Origin: a bacterium
GTDB taxonomy: Bacteria > Desulfobacterota > Binatia > HRBIN30 > CADEER01
Direction: 5' to 3'
Assembly (NCBI GenBank): GCA_019637795.1
Contig: JAHBUY010000003.1
Coordinates: 877,409 to 941,408, forward strand
DNA length: 64,000 bases
The notes under the pieces are model-generated. The model was not told where the DNA came from and searched no databases. It was given only the letters and a program-made list of their open reading frames with translations. This document shows, piece by piece, positions 7,843 to 16,195 of this stretch (position 1 is the first letter of the stretch; each line of letters opens with the position of its first letter). Both the position numbers and the translations under genes were made by a program.

Positions 7843-8613
7843 ATGGGCGAGCACGGATACCTGGATCGCTTCCGTCTCGACGGGCGGACGGCGCTGATCA
7901 CCGGCGCCAGCCGCAACATCGGCGCCGCCATCAGCCGCGCCTTCGCGGAAGCGGGCGCCGGACTGGTGATCAACGCCCGCGCCCCGGATCGGCTGGAGGC
8001 GTGCGCCGTCGCGCTGCGCGAGCGCTACGGCGTGCCGGTGCTGGCGGTCGCCGCGGACCTCTCGCGCCCCGCCGAGCGGGCGCGGCTGCTCGCCGCGGTC
8101 GCGGCGGCGGGCGTCGAGATCGACGTGCTGGTGAACAATGCCACCAGCGGCGGCCGACCGGACAGCGGGCTGGCGACCAGCGAGGCGCAGTGGCGGGAGG
8201 CCATCGAAGTCAACGTCGCGGCGCCGTTCGAGCTCTGCCGCGCCCTCATCCCCGCCATGCAGGCGCGCGGCCGCGGCGCCGTCATCAACGTCCTCAGCAC
8301 CGCCGCCTTCGCCGTCGTGCCGCCGATGCTCGCCTATGGGGCGATGAAATCGGCGCTGTGGACGATGACCCGCTACCTGGCGCGCGAGTGCGCGCCGGCG
8401 GTGCGGGTCAACGCCATCTGCCCCGGCACCATCGAGGAGGGCGGCGCGCTCAAGGTGCCGAGCTGGGCGGCGCTGCTGCCGCGCACCGCGCTCAATCGCG
8501 TCGGCGACCCCGACGAGCTCGCCGGCGCGGCGCTGTTCCTCGCCTCGGACGCGGCGAGCTACACCACCGGCGAGGTGGTGTTCGTCGACGGCGGGCGCGT
8601 GCGCACCGGCTGA
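7843..8613 (+). CDS. SDR family NAD(P)-dependent oxidoreductase
   Basis: This second classical SDR (256 aa) is divergent from the first, with 76 bp between their start codons. The cofactor motif is TGASRNIG (about 20-27), then NNATSG (about 102-107), the catalytic Ser in NVLSTAAF and YGAMK (Tyr and Lys, about 165-169), and the closing TTGEVVFVDGG. The shared intergenic region contains a symmetric GCTATAGC that could serve as a -10 on either strand, so the two SDRs may be co-regulated. The substrate is not predictable from sequence. Confidence 0.9.
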   Translation: MGEHGYLDRFRLDGRTALITGASRNIGAAISRAFAEAGAGLVINARAPDRLEACAVALRERYGVPVLAVAADLSRPAERARLLAAVAAAGVEIDVLVNNATSGGRPDSGLATSEAQWREAIEVNVAAPFELCRALIPAMQARGRGAVINVLSTAAFAVVPPMLAYGAMKSALWTMTRYLARECAPAVRVNAICPGTIEEGGALKVPSWAALLPRTALNRVGDPDELAGAALFLASDAASYTTGEVVFVDGGRVRTG

Positions 8614-8629
8614 TCGCGGCTGCCGGTCG

Positions 8630-8653
8630 CGATCGGGGCCGCGGCCCCGATCG
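8630..8653. terminator. 24-bp perfect palindrome between convergent genes
   Basis: CGATCGGGGCCG is followed directly by its exact reverse complement, giving a 24-bp perfect palindrome 16 bases after the SDR stop and 14 bases before the stop of the PhoD-like gene. In RNA it folds to a very stable hairpin from either strand. There is no T-run. A bidirectional terminator is the simplest reading. Confidence 0.5.
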
Positions 8654-8667
8654 TCCCCGAACGGCGG

Positions 8668-10242
8668 TCAGCGGGCGTGGACGCTGACGTGGTAGGGCTC
8701 GAGGGTGTCGATCGACTCGACGCTGTCGACGCCGCGCTGCCAGCGGAAGTGGGAGATGGTGACGTGGTCGGCTTCGATGTCGAGCAGGTGAAAGCCGTTG
8801 AGCTCCTGGATCGGCGTGATCGGCTCGACGTCCAGGCCGCGCGGCGGCGTGGCGAGGGTGCCGCGCGCGGCCGACGGCCAGCCGACGCCGGTGGCGGGCG
8901 TGCCGCTGATGACGCTGACGATCGGGTTGGCGCGGAAGTCGCGCGCGCCGCTGGCGTGGATGATGCCGGAGCCCTGGCCGTGGATGTCGCCGCTGACGAA
9001 CAGCGGCAGCCGCGGCATCGCCGAGGCGGCGGCGAGCAGGCGGTCGTGCTGGGCCAGGAACCCGCTCGCCCACCCGGGCTTCGGCACGTCGGTGGTGAGC
9101 GCGCCGTCGACCAGGTAGTCGGGGTACCACTCGGCGTACTTGCCGGCCGTCCAACCGGGAGGATTGGACGGCAGGTGCACGAGCTGCGCCGCGGTGGCCT
9201 CGGCCATGCGCCCGTGCAACCAGCGCTCGACCGCGTCCGGCACCAGGCCGGCGTCGGGCCCGTCGGCCGGGTGCATGAACCCCTTGCAATCGTAGAGCAG
9301 GGCCTCGAGCAGCTCCCCCCAGCGCAGGGTGCCGAACGACTCGCTGACGCCGGCGGGTCGATCGGCGGCCGAGGCGCCGGGAAGGTCGAGCGGGCGCCAC
9401 GGATCGGGCAGGAACTCCGGGTAGTAGAGCCACTGCGTGGCGCGCGCCAGCTCGCGGCTGAAGGCGTCGGGCGGAAACGTCGTCAGCGACGGCGTCACCT
9501 GATCGTCCTCGAAGTAGTCGTGGTCGTCGCGCAGGAAGAAGACCGGCGTGTCGCGCAGCAGGGTGCCGTACAGCGCGGCGATCTGCCCGTCGACGGCGCG
9601 CGTCAGCACCGTTTCGTTGGCGGTGCCGAGCACGGCCTGGTCGCGATCGAACACGCCGGCGATGCGTCTGGCGGTCGGCGACTGGCCGAGCAGCACCGCC
9701 GAGATGCTCGCCCGCAGATCCCAGTAGATGTGATCGCCGTTGGCCACGACGACGTCGGGCGCGTAGCGCAGGCCGCGCTGCAGGAGCCGGCGCCGGACGT
9801 CGATCGGCACGTAGAGCCCGAAGGCGTCGTGCCCGCCGGCGCACGTGTAGGCGAGGATGCGCACCCGGCGCGGCCGCGCGTTCGGCGCCGGCAGCGTCGC
9901 CAGCCGCCACGGCTCGGTGATGGCGCGCCGCCCCTCGTGCAGCGCCAGGACGTGCCGGCGCTGCGCCGCCAGCCCGCGGGCATCGAAGGCCCAGAAGCGC
10001 CCGCTGCTGTCGGTGCGAATGCCGCGCAGCCGGCGGCCGTCGAGGCGCAGCTCGGGCGCCGACGCCGGCGGCTCGTGGAACGAGACCTTGAGATACAGGC
10101 GATCGCTGCTCGCCGTGCCGAGGATGTGCGCCACCTCGCCGTCGTCGGTCGGCGACGCGCCGGGATCGGCGGCATCGCCGCAACCCGCCATCGTCATCGC
10201 CGCCGCGCTGGCGGCGAGGCGCAGAAATTCGCGGCGCTTCAT
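8668..10242 (-). CDS. PhoD-like metallophosphatase, Tat-exported lipoprotein
   Basis: This 524-residue protein starts MKRREFLRLAASAAAMTMAGC, a twin-arginine signal ending in a lipobox Cys at 21, so it is likely exported folded and anchored by lipid. The mature part has calcineurin-type metal motifs: NGDHIYWD (about 160), FLRDDHDYFEDD (about 240) and SGDIHGQGSG (about 415). PhoD-family enzymes are phosphodiesterases or alkaline phosphatases using Fe and Ca. ATG 10242 is preferred to an upstream GTG at 10257 because it places the RR motif at the N-terminus. Phosphorus scavenging is a family-level guess. No Pho box was recognised. Confidence 0.85.
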   Translation of the reverse strand: MKRREFLRLAASAAAMTMAGCGDAADPGASPTDDGEVAHILGTASSDRLYLKVSFHEPPASAPELRLDGRRLRGIRTDSSGRFWAFDARGLAAQRRHVLALHEGRRAITEPWRLATLPAPNARPRRVRILAYTCAGGHDAFGLYVPIDVRRRLLQRGLRYAPDVVVANGDHIYWDLRASISAVLLGQSPTARRIAGVFDRDQAVLGTANETVLTRAVDGQIAALYGTLLRDTPVFFLRDDHDYFEDDQVTPSLTTFPPDAFSRELARATQWLYYPEFLPDPWRPLDLPGASAADRPAGVSESFGTLRWGELLEALLYDCKGFMHPADGPDAGLVPDAVERWLHGRMAEATAAQLVHLPSNPPGWTAGKYAEWYPDYLVDGALTTDVPKPGWASGFLAQHDRLLAAASAMPRLPLFVSGDIHGQGSGIIHASGARDFRANPIVSVISGTPATGVGWPSAARGTLATPPRGLDVEPITPIQELNGFHLLDIEADHVTISHFRWQRGVDSVESIDTLEPYHVSVHAR

Positions 10243-10322
10243 GGGCAGCGACTGCACCCTGCGCCGGTCCGGGCGTGAGCGTCAAGCCGCGCCGCGCGAC
10301 CGCTCCCTGCCGGCGCGCCGGG

Positions 10323-11318
10323 TCACCGCCCGCGCTGCAGGCCGCCGCCGGTGCGCCACATCCAGCACGAATCGGGCTGGCCGCCGGTCTGGCGGGCGGC
10401 GCTCTCGTCGGCGAACAGCGTCCAGATGTCGAGCGCGGCGAAGCACTGGATGAGCCCGGGCGCGAGCTGCAGCAGCGCGTCGCGCAGCGGCGCATCGCGC
10501 GCCGGATCGGGGAACAGGGCCAGGATGCGGGCGGTGATGCCGGCGCGCAGCGAGGCGCCACGCAGCGGCGCCCCGTCGGCGGTGCGGTCGACCCACTCGG
10601 CGTCGCGGAAGTCGACCGGCGTGCGGACGCGCTCGCGCAGCTCGAGGCTGGTGAGCGCCAGGGTCTGCATGGTGAGGGTGGCGCGGGCGACGATCTCGCG
10701 CTGCGCCGCGTAGCGGTCCATCGGCATCGCCAGCGCCGGCGCCGGCGCGAAGTGCAGGTCGTTGAGCTGCAGCGTGAACACCAGCTCGCCCATCTCCGGC
10801 TCGTAGCCGTCGACGGTGATGTCGCGGCGGAAGAGACGCTCGCCGGGGCGGCGCGGCGGCGAGCCGGCGTGCAGGCGCGCGTCCTCCGCCAGGCCCCAGC
10901 GCGCGCTCGGCCCGAGCAGGTGCGCCAGGGTGAGGATGTGCGAGCAGCCGCGCGTGCCGCCGATGGCGGCGCTCAGCCCGGGCGACCAGCCGGCGTCGAG
11001 CCCGAGGCCGGCGAGGCCGACGACACGGCCGATCTGGTCGCGGCAGCTCTCGCCGCCGGTCGCCGGCGAGGCCTCGAAGGCGACGGTGGGCATCTCGGCG
11101 TCGATCGCCGTCACCCGCGCCGCGGCGCGATCGAGCCGGCCGGCGAGGCGCATGTGGTGGATGATGCCTGGGCCCTGCAGGTCGCCGCCGACCGGCGCGA
11201 AGCCGCGCTTGCGCAGATCGAGCACGTAGGCGGCGAACGCCACCTCGGCATCCGCCGCCGCCAGGGTCACGGACAGGGCGCGGGTGTGCAGCGGATTGCC
11301 GGCGGCGGAGAGGGGCAT
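10323..11318 (-). CDS. DUF2889 domain-containing protein
   Basis: This 331-residue cytoplasmic protein has the DUF2889 hallmark GCSHILTLAHLL around 128-139, preceded by a beta-rich segment beginning with RALSVTLAAADAEVAFAAY. No enzyme activity is established for the family. The start is taken at ATG 11318 (MPLSAAGNPLHTR); the open frame continues upstream but with composition unlike coding sequence. It lies 80 bp upstream of the PhoD-like gene on the same strand. The biological role is unknown. Confidence 0.72.
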   Translation of the reverse strand: MPLSAAGNPLHTRALSVTLAAADAEVAFAAYVLDLRKRGFAPVGGDLQGPGIIHHMRLAGRLDRAAARVTAIDAEMPTVAFEASPATGGESCRDQIGRVVGLAGLGLDAGWSPGLSAAIGGTRGCSHILTLAHLLGPSARWGLAEDARLHAGSPPRRPGERLFRRDITVDGYEPEMGELVFTLQLNDLHFAPAPALAMPMDRYAAQREIVARATLTMQTLALTSLELRERVRTPVDFRDAEWVDRTADGAPLRGASLRAGITARILALFPDPARDAPLRDALLQLAPGLIQCFAALDIWTLFADESAARQTGGQPDSCWMWRTGGGLQRGR

Positions 11319-11521
11319 GCGTCGTTCTGTCTCGCGGCGCCCGGCGGCGCAAGGCGTCCCGCGGCCGACCGCAGCGGCCCGGAGATGTCGCCTGGCCAAG
11401 CGGTCCCGCGATGCGGGCACTGGCGCCGCAGCGCGGCGGCGCCGGTCCTCGTCATCGACGAGCCGGATGCGCCTCGGCACAGCGCGATGATCGCCGACGT
11501 CGACGCGTTGCGCGGGCGCCA

Positions 11522-12337
11522 TCACGCGTCAGGGGGCATCGACCGTTGGCGGCTGCCGAGGTACGCGGCGAGGGAGCGGCGGGCCGCCGCCATGCCGGCG
11601 CGCAGCGCCTCGCTGTGGAAGGCCCACAGCGAATCCGGGTCGATGCCCTTGTCGTTGTCGCCGTAGCGCGGAATCGACAGGCCGCCGGCGCCGGTCGAGA
11701 GCTGGTGGCCGCCGCCGGTGTAGAGCGTGACGACGCGGCTCGCCTCGGCGCGCAGCGGGTACTGCCAGAGAACGACCCCGTCGCGGTCGCGCAGCGCGAG
11801 ATCGATCGCCATCTCGACCGTGTCGCGGCCGTTGGGCAGGCCGGTGAGCCAGAGCAGGAGGCCCGGCGCGCCGAGCAGGTACGCGGTCGTGGACGAGACG
11901 AAGCGGGTGGAGACAATGGTGCCGCCGAGCACCAGGTCGGCGTCGGGCGGCGGCGAGGCGGCGAGCTCGACGCCGTCGAACAACCGCGCCGCCGCCAGGT
12001 CGGCGGCGACGGCGCGCGCCAGGGCGTCCTCGAAGAGGTCCTCGCGCTGCGGCAGCGCGCCGCGGATCAGCCGCTCGGCGGCGCGCGATTCGTCGAGGCG
12101 CTCGTAGTCCACGGTCACCGACGGCACCAGCGGCAGCAGCAACCGGAGCGCGCTGTCGCGCGGCGCCGGGTAGACACGCGGCGGGCGGCCGTCGGCGAAC
12201 GGCACCACCACCAGGCGGGTGGCGAACGGGTGCGCCGCCGGCGCGCCGAGCGGCGTATAGACGACGCGCTGCGTGGTCGTCGTGGCGCAGGCGGCGAGCA
12301 GCGCGGCCGCGACGCCGGCGGACAGGCGCCGCGCCAC
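11522..12337 (-). CDS. Putative outer-membrane or periplasmic lipoprotein
   Basis: This 271-residue protein, read from GTG 12337, has a short basic N-terminus, a hydrophobic core and the lipobox LLAAC around residues 13-17. The body mixes predicted strands and helices (LVVVPFADGRPPRVYP, LVLGGTIVSTRFVSSTTAYLLGAPG), a pattern seen in lipoproteins that assist envelope assembly or transport systems, but I recognise no named family with certainty. No ATG is available near the signal peptide. It is 175 bp downstream of the flavoenzyme gene on the same strand. Function unassigned. Confidence 0.68.
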   Translation of the reverse strand: MARRLSAGVAAALLAACATTTTQRVVYTPLGAPAAHPFATRLVVVPFADGRPPRVYPAPRDSALRLLLPLVPSVTVDYERLDESRAAERLIRGALPQREDLFEDALARAVAADLAAARLFDGVELAASPPPDADLVLGGTIVSTRFVSSTTAYLLGAPGLLLWLTGLPNGRDTVEMAIDLALRDRDGVVLWQYPLRAEASRVVTLYTGGGHQLSTGAGGLSIPRYGDNDKGIDPDSLWAFHSEALRAGMAAARRSLAAYLGSRQRSMPPDA

Positions 12338-12512
12338 GGCGGGGGCCCGAGCGGTCCGTTGAAAAGCAGGCGGCGTAGCGAGGGCGGGGGATCGTGCGCC
12401 AGATCGAGGCGCCGAACCGGAGGCAAACCGGTCGGTATTGTCGAGGATTCGGCAACGAAGAGCTGGCGCACAACACCCGCCCGCGGTGGCCGACCTGCTT
12501 CTCAACGGGCTG

Positions 12513-13649
12513 CTATTCCGCGAAGAGGCCGTTCATTCGCTCCAGGGTGTCGAGGCACTCCTCGACCATGCCGCGGACGACGTCGCGGGCGGACATGGCG
12601 ACGTTCATCTGGCCGACGACCTGGCCGACGAAGTAGGTGACCAGCGGACGCGCCGGGGAGTCGGCCTTGTGAGCGACGCGGTGGATGCGGCGCTGCGAGT
12701 CGGCGACCAGGATGCTCTGCAGCGGCATCGGCAGCGGCTGCGGGGCGCCCGGCTCCTCCCAGGCGTCGGTCCAGGCGCTGCGCAGCATGCGCGCCGGCTT
12801 GCCGGTCAGCGAGCGCGAACGCCGCGTGTCCGCCGACGAGGCGGCGAGGAACTTCTCGCGGATGGTCGGCGAGGTCTCGGACTCGTGCGTGGTCAGCCAG
12901 ACCGAACCGCACCACACCCCCTCGGCGCCGAGCGCCAGCGCCGCCGCCATCTGCCGACCGCTGGCGATGCCGCCGGCGGCGAGCACCGGCGTCGGCGCCA
13001 CCGCGTCGACGACCTGGGGGACGAGCACCATGGTGGCGATCTCGCCGGTGTGGCCGCCGCCCTCGGTGCCCTGGGCGATGATCAGATCGACGCCGGCCGC
13101 TTTGTGGGCCACGGCATGGTCGATGCGGCCGGCGAGCGCCGCGACCGGGATGCCGGCGGCATGCGCGCGTTCGACCAGCCAGTCCGGCGGCGTGCCGAGC
13201 GCCGAGGCGATGAGCGCCACCCGATGCGCGAAGGAGACCTCGATCAGCGGCTCCATGCTCCTGGGATCGACCCGCAGCCCGCCCATGCCGCGCGCGTCGC
13301 GATCGCTGTCGCTCGGCGGCAGCGGCGGCACGTCGTAGCGGCGCAGCACCTCCTCGATCCACTCGCGATGCGCGTCCGGCACCATCGCGCGCAGGCTGCC
13401 GCGGTCGAGCCCGCCGCTCTCGGCGCCGACGAATTTGCGCGGGATCAGCAGGTCGACGCCGAACGGCCGCCCCTTGGTCTGCTCGGCGATCCACGTGAGG
13501 TCGACGTCGAGCTGCTCCGGCGTGTGCGCCACGGCCCCGAGCACGCCGAGGCCGCCGGCATTGCTGACCGCGGCGACGACGTCGCGGCAGTGGGTGAAGG
13601 CGAGGATCGGGAAGTCGATCCCGAGCATCCGGGTGACGCGGGTGTGCAC
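12513..13649 (-). CDS. NAD(P)H-dependent flavin oxidoreductase (nitronate monooxygenase-like)
   Basis: This 378-residue TIM-barrel FMN enzyme is of the 2-nitropropane dioxygenase family. Typical stretches are MLGIDFPILAF at the N-terminus, SNAGGLGVLGA (about 30-40), DLIIAQGTEGGGHTG (about 187-201, phosphate and FMN contacts) and VLAAGGIASGRQMAAALALGAEGVW (about 224-248). Members oxidise alkyl nitronates or act as enoyl-reductase-like or quinone reductases; sequence alone does not decide. GTG 13649 gives the family-typical N-terminus, with ATG 13628 as an alternative. It is divergent from the 13915 gene across a 265-bp region holding two palindromic sites. Confidence 0.86.
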   Translation of the reverse strand: MHTRVTRMLGIDFPILAFTHCRDVVAAVSNAGGLGVLGAVAHTPEQLDVDLTWIAEQTKGRPFGVDLLIPRKFVGAESGGLDRGSLRAMVPDAHREWIEEVLRRYDVPPLPPSDSDRDARGMGGLRVDPRSMEPLIEVSFAHRVALIASALGTPPDWLVERAHAAGIPVAALAGRIDHAVAHKAAGVDLIIAQGTEGGGHTGEIATMVLVPQVVDAVAPTPVLAAGGIASGRQMAAALALGAEGVWCGSVWLTTHESETSPTIREKFLAASSADTRRSRSLTGKPARMLRSAWTDAWEEPGAPQPLPMPLQSILVADSQRRIHRVAHKADSPARPLVTYFVGQVVGQMNVAMSARDVVRGMVEECLDTLERMNGLFAE

Positions 13650-13768
13650 GGCGGGGTCCGATGTCGGCGACTACGACCGCGATCGCCGCCGGCGCGGCCG
13701 GCGGGTCTTGGCCCGCGGCGCCTCGTCCAGGGTCATCGGGTCTGGTCGCGTGGAGGAAGCCGAGCCGC

Positions 13769-13784
13769 GGGTCATGGATGACCC
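13769..13784. promoter_or_regulatory. Palindromic operator candidate in the divergent region
   Basis: GGGTCAT-GG-ATGACCC is a 7+2+7 palindrome midway between the divergently transcribed flavoenzyme and 13915 genes. An isolated half-site, GGGTCAT, also occurs about 40 bp away near 13731-13737. Size and symmetry suit a dimeric repressor, but no regulator gene is adjacent. Confidence 0.4.
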
Positions 13785-13856
13785 ATACCATTGCGGACGG
13801 AGACTGCGCCACGCGAGAGCCCCGGCCGATGCGGCCTCACGCCCCGCCCCGGATTT

Positions 13857-13890
13857 CGCTTTTCCGGACTCCAGTCCGCTGCTAACCGGT
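13857..13890 (+). promoter_or_regulatory. 34-bp shared element A: promoter with palindromic operator
   Basis: This 34-bp stretch recurs at 19531-19564 with 31 of 34 identities. Its centre is the inverted repeat GGACT-CC-AGTCC (13866-13877); the other copy has GGACC-GC-GGTCC, so the arms changed in a compensating way. Downstream is TGCTAACC, a possible extended -10. The palindrome lies 37 bases before ATG 13915, against 35 in the other copy. This is best read as one regulator controlling both transcription units. Confidence 0.6.
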
Positions 13891-13914
13891 GACCTTCGAC
13901 CAGGGGAGGGAGCG

Positions 13915-14727
13915 ATGACGAAACGCGTTTTCCGGAACGTCCGCGGCGCGGGGAGCGAGTCGGCGAAGGCGATGCCGGTCGACCGGTTCATGCGATCGCT
14001 GGAGCGCCTGCAGGCCGAGGTGGCGACGGAGAAGAACCAGGTCTGGCATCGGGTCGCCGACGGCACGCTGTCGGTCCCGCTGCTCGAGCGCCTGTGCAAG
14101 GAATATTACTTCCTCGGCAAATGGTACACGTGCGAGTTCGGCTCGATCGTCTCCAACGCGCCCGACGTCGATGCCCTCGACCTCCGGTCGAGCGAGCACT
14201 TCCAGCACTGGCTGCAGAACCTCGCCGACGAGACCGGCTACACCGGCGACGCGAACCACGTCGACATGAAGGTCTCGTGGGCGCGCGCCCTCGGCATCAG
14301 CGACGAAGAGCTGATCAGCTACCGGCCGATGCCGGAGACCGTCGGCTCCGTGTTCACGACGCTCTACTACATGCGCCGCTCGTACGAGGAGGGCCTCGCC
14401 GCCTTCGGCTGGGCGGGCGAACGCTTCGCCGCCTCCACCAACTACGCGAAGCTGATGTACGAAGGCATGCGCGACTACTACGGCCTCGACGTCGAGAACT
14501 TCCGCGTCCACGCCTATGCCGAGGAGGACCACGGCAACGCCGCCGACTTCCTCCTCCGCCAGGTGGTGCAGACCGCCGGCCAGCAGCGCCGCGTGCGCCG
14601 CGCCATCGAGCACGTCCTGCTCTGCCGCAACGCCCGCACCGCCGCCCTCAACAAGTGGCTCGACGAGCCCGGCGCGCTGCGGCCGAAGCCGTCGAAGCGC
14701 GTCAAGGTATCGAAGCGCGCGGCCTAG
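13915..14727 (+). CDS. Heme-oxygenase-fold, putative diiron oxidase (TenA/iron-containing redox enzyme family)
   Basis: This 270-residue all-helical protein resembles TenA, PqqC and the heme-oxygenase-like diiron oxidases (HDO). Candidate metal ligands are Glu63 (CKEYYFLGKWY), Asp105/Glu106 and His115/Asp117 (DETGYTGDANHVD), and Glu204, Asp205 and His206 (EEDHGNAADFLL). The E/H/E-x-DH distribution on four helices is what HDOs use to bind two irons, but assignment of individual ligands is inference. ATG 13915 follows a strong GGGGAGGG site; upstream in-frame starts lie inside the shared 34-bp element. A family-2 amidohydrolase follows after a 107-bp gap that contains a hairpin repeat. Substrate and reaction are unknown. 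Confidence 0.72.
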   Translation: MTKRVFRNVRGAGSESAKAMPVDRFMRSLERLQAEVATEKNQVWHRVADGTLSVPLLERLCKEYYFLGKWYTCEFGSIVSNAPDVDALDLRSSEHFQHWLQNLADETGYTGDANHVDMKVSWARALGISDEELISYRPMPETVGSVFTTLYYMRRSYEEGLAAFGWAGERFAASTNYAKLMYEGMRDYYGLDVENFRVHAYAEEDHGNAADFLLRQVVQTAGQQRRVRRAIEHVLLCRNARTAALNKWLDEPGALRPKPSKRVKVSKRAA

Positions 14728-14734
14728 ATGCCTG

Positions 14735-14818
14735 TCACCGCAGAGACGCGGAGGCGCCGAGATCCCCGAGTCGCCATGGCCATGCCGAGCTCTCCGCGCC
14801 CCTGCGTCTCTGCGGTGA
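14735..14818. repeat. Hairpin repeat family A, copy 1
   Basis: Perfect 15-bp inverted arms, TCACCGCAGAGACGC (14735-14749) and its complement (14804-14818), enclose 54 bp. The sequence is a variant of the CACCACGGAG elements at 22308, 29052, 38739 and 63748. It sits between the HDO-like and amidohydrolase genes and would fold as a long stem-loop in the mRNA. Confidence 0.75.
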
Positions 14819-14834
14819 GGATCGGAGGTCTTCG

Positions 14835-16025
14835 ATGAAGAACGGGATGCTCGTCGCGGACTGCGACATGCACATTTTCGAGCCGCCGGATCTGTGGCAG
14901 CGCTACATCGATCCGGCATACCGCCACGCGGCGCCGGTGGGCCTCACCGAGATGCGGCGCGACATGCGGGTGAAGGTGAAGTCGCACGTCATCCTGCGCA
15001 TGGGCGCGGTGCGGCCGGTGAACCCCAACGCGGGCGGGGCGTGGAAGGCGGAGCACGACACGCCCTACGACGAGGCCGAGCGGCGCGGCTGGGATCCGAC
15101 CTCGCAGGTGCAGGCGATGGACGCCGAGGGCATCGACGTCGCGGTGCTGTTCCCCACCCGCGGCCTGTTCGTGCTCGGTCTCGACACCCCGCAGCAGATG
15201 GGCGGCGACGGCCTCGAGCCCGACTTCGCCGCCGCCATCGCCCGCGCCTACAACGACTGGATGCGCGACTTCTGCGCCGAATATCCGACGCGCATGTTCG
15301 GCTGCGGCATGGTGGCGCCCCACGACGTCGGCCAGGCGGTCGCCGAGGTCCGCCGCTGCGTGCAGGAGCTCGGCTTCAAGGCCGTGTTCCTGTCGCCCGG
15401 CACGGTGAACCGCAAGCCGTGGCATCACCGCGATTACGATCCCCTGTGGGCCGAGTGCGCGAAGCAGAACGTGCCGATCTGCTTCCACGGCGGCGGGCAG
15501 AACTTCCTCAAGCCGGACTTCTCGCTCGAGGTGCTGGACAAGCTGATGATGTGGCACACGTTCAGCCAGCCGCTCGGCATCATGGCGACGCTGGTCAGCC
15601 TCACCGCCGGCGGCGTCTTCGAGCGCTTCCCCACCCTGCGCGCCGGCCTGCTGGAGGGCAACTGCTCCTGGGCGCCCTGGCTGCTCTACCGCCTCGACGA
15701 GCACTATGAATGGCTGGGCGCCTTTGAGGCGCCGGACCTGACGATGAAGCCGTCCGCGTACTTCCGACGCAACTGCTTCCTCGCCGTCGAGGCCGACGAG
15801 GATACGGTGAGCCAGTACGTCGGCACCTTCGGCGACGACAACCTCGTCTACTCCACCGATTACCCGCACGCCGACTCGAAGTTCCCGCGCGCCGTCGAAG
15901 CCTTCACCAAGCTGCCGCTGTCGGCGGCATCGCAGAAGAAGATCCTGTGGGACAACTTCGCTCGGCTGTACGACATCACGGTGCTGGCTCCCGAGGCGCG
16001 CAGCGGCGCCCCGGCGACGGGGTGA
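14835..16025 (+). CDS. Amidohydrolase family 2 (TIM-barrel metal-dependent hydrolase)
   Basis: This 396-residue Amidohydro_2 (ACMSD-like) protein has an N-terminal metal motif DCDMH (Asp9, Asp11, His13), then the family's EPPDLW segment. Further ligands are likely in CFHGGG (about 218-223) and a later His, and the terminal Asp lies in STDYPHADSKFP (about 340). Members decarboxylate or hydrolyse ring or carboxyl substrates with a single divalent metal. A GGAGG site precedes ATG 14835. It lies downstream of the HDO-like gene, probably co-transcribed through the intervening hairpin. A paralogue at 19587 has the same upstream element as this unit, pointing to a common inducer or substrate class. 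Confidence 0.85.
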   Translation: MKNGMLVADCDMHIFEPPDLWQRYIDPAYRHAAPVGLTEMRRDMRVKVKSHVILRMGAVRPVNPNAGGAWKAEHDTPYDEAERRGWDPTSQVQAMDAEGIDVAVLFPTRGLFVLGLDTPQQMGGDGLEPDFAAAIARAYNDWMRDFCAEYPTRMFGCGMVAPHDVGQAVAEVRRCVQELGFKAVFLSPGTVNRKPWHHRDYDPLWAECAKQNVPICFHGGGQNFLKPDFSLEVLDKLMMWHTFSQPLGIMATLVSLTAGGVFERFPTLRAGLLEGNCSWAPWLLYRLDEHYEWLGAFEAPDLTMKPSAYFRRNCFLAVEADEDTVSQYVGTFGDDNLVYSTDYPHADSKFPRAVEAFTKLPLSAASQKKILWDNFARLYDITVLAPEARSGAPATG

Positions 16026-16195
16026 CGGCGGCGCCCCTGCGAGGGCCGTCGCGATGCCGGCGGCCCCGGCGACCGTGGCGCGAACGCAAGGCATCGCAGG
16101 CACGCGGCCTCGCGGCGCGGACGCGGCACAGGCGAGTCGCGCGACACATCGGCGGCGCGCGCATTGCTTGTTGACCCGCTCCGGGAGGGAACGGA

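Noticed and set aside
11319..11521. N-terminal extension of the DUF2889 gene or a separate small gene
   Set aside because: The open frame continues upstream of 11318, but the added residues are Arg/Ala-rich without structure. I see only a short CTCGTC-ATC-GACGAG dyad there.
13661..13885. Small frame (74 codons) in the region upstream of the HDO-like gene
   Set aside because: It overlaps both palindromic sites, has no ribosome site, and its composition is that of noncoding GC-rich DNA.
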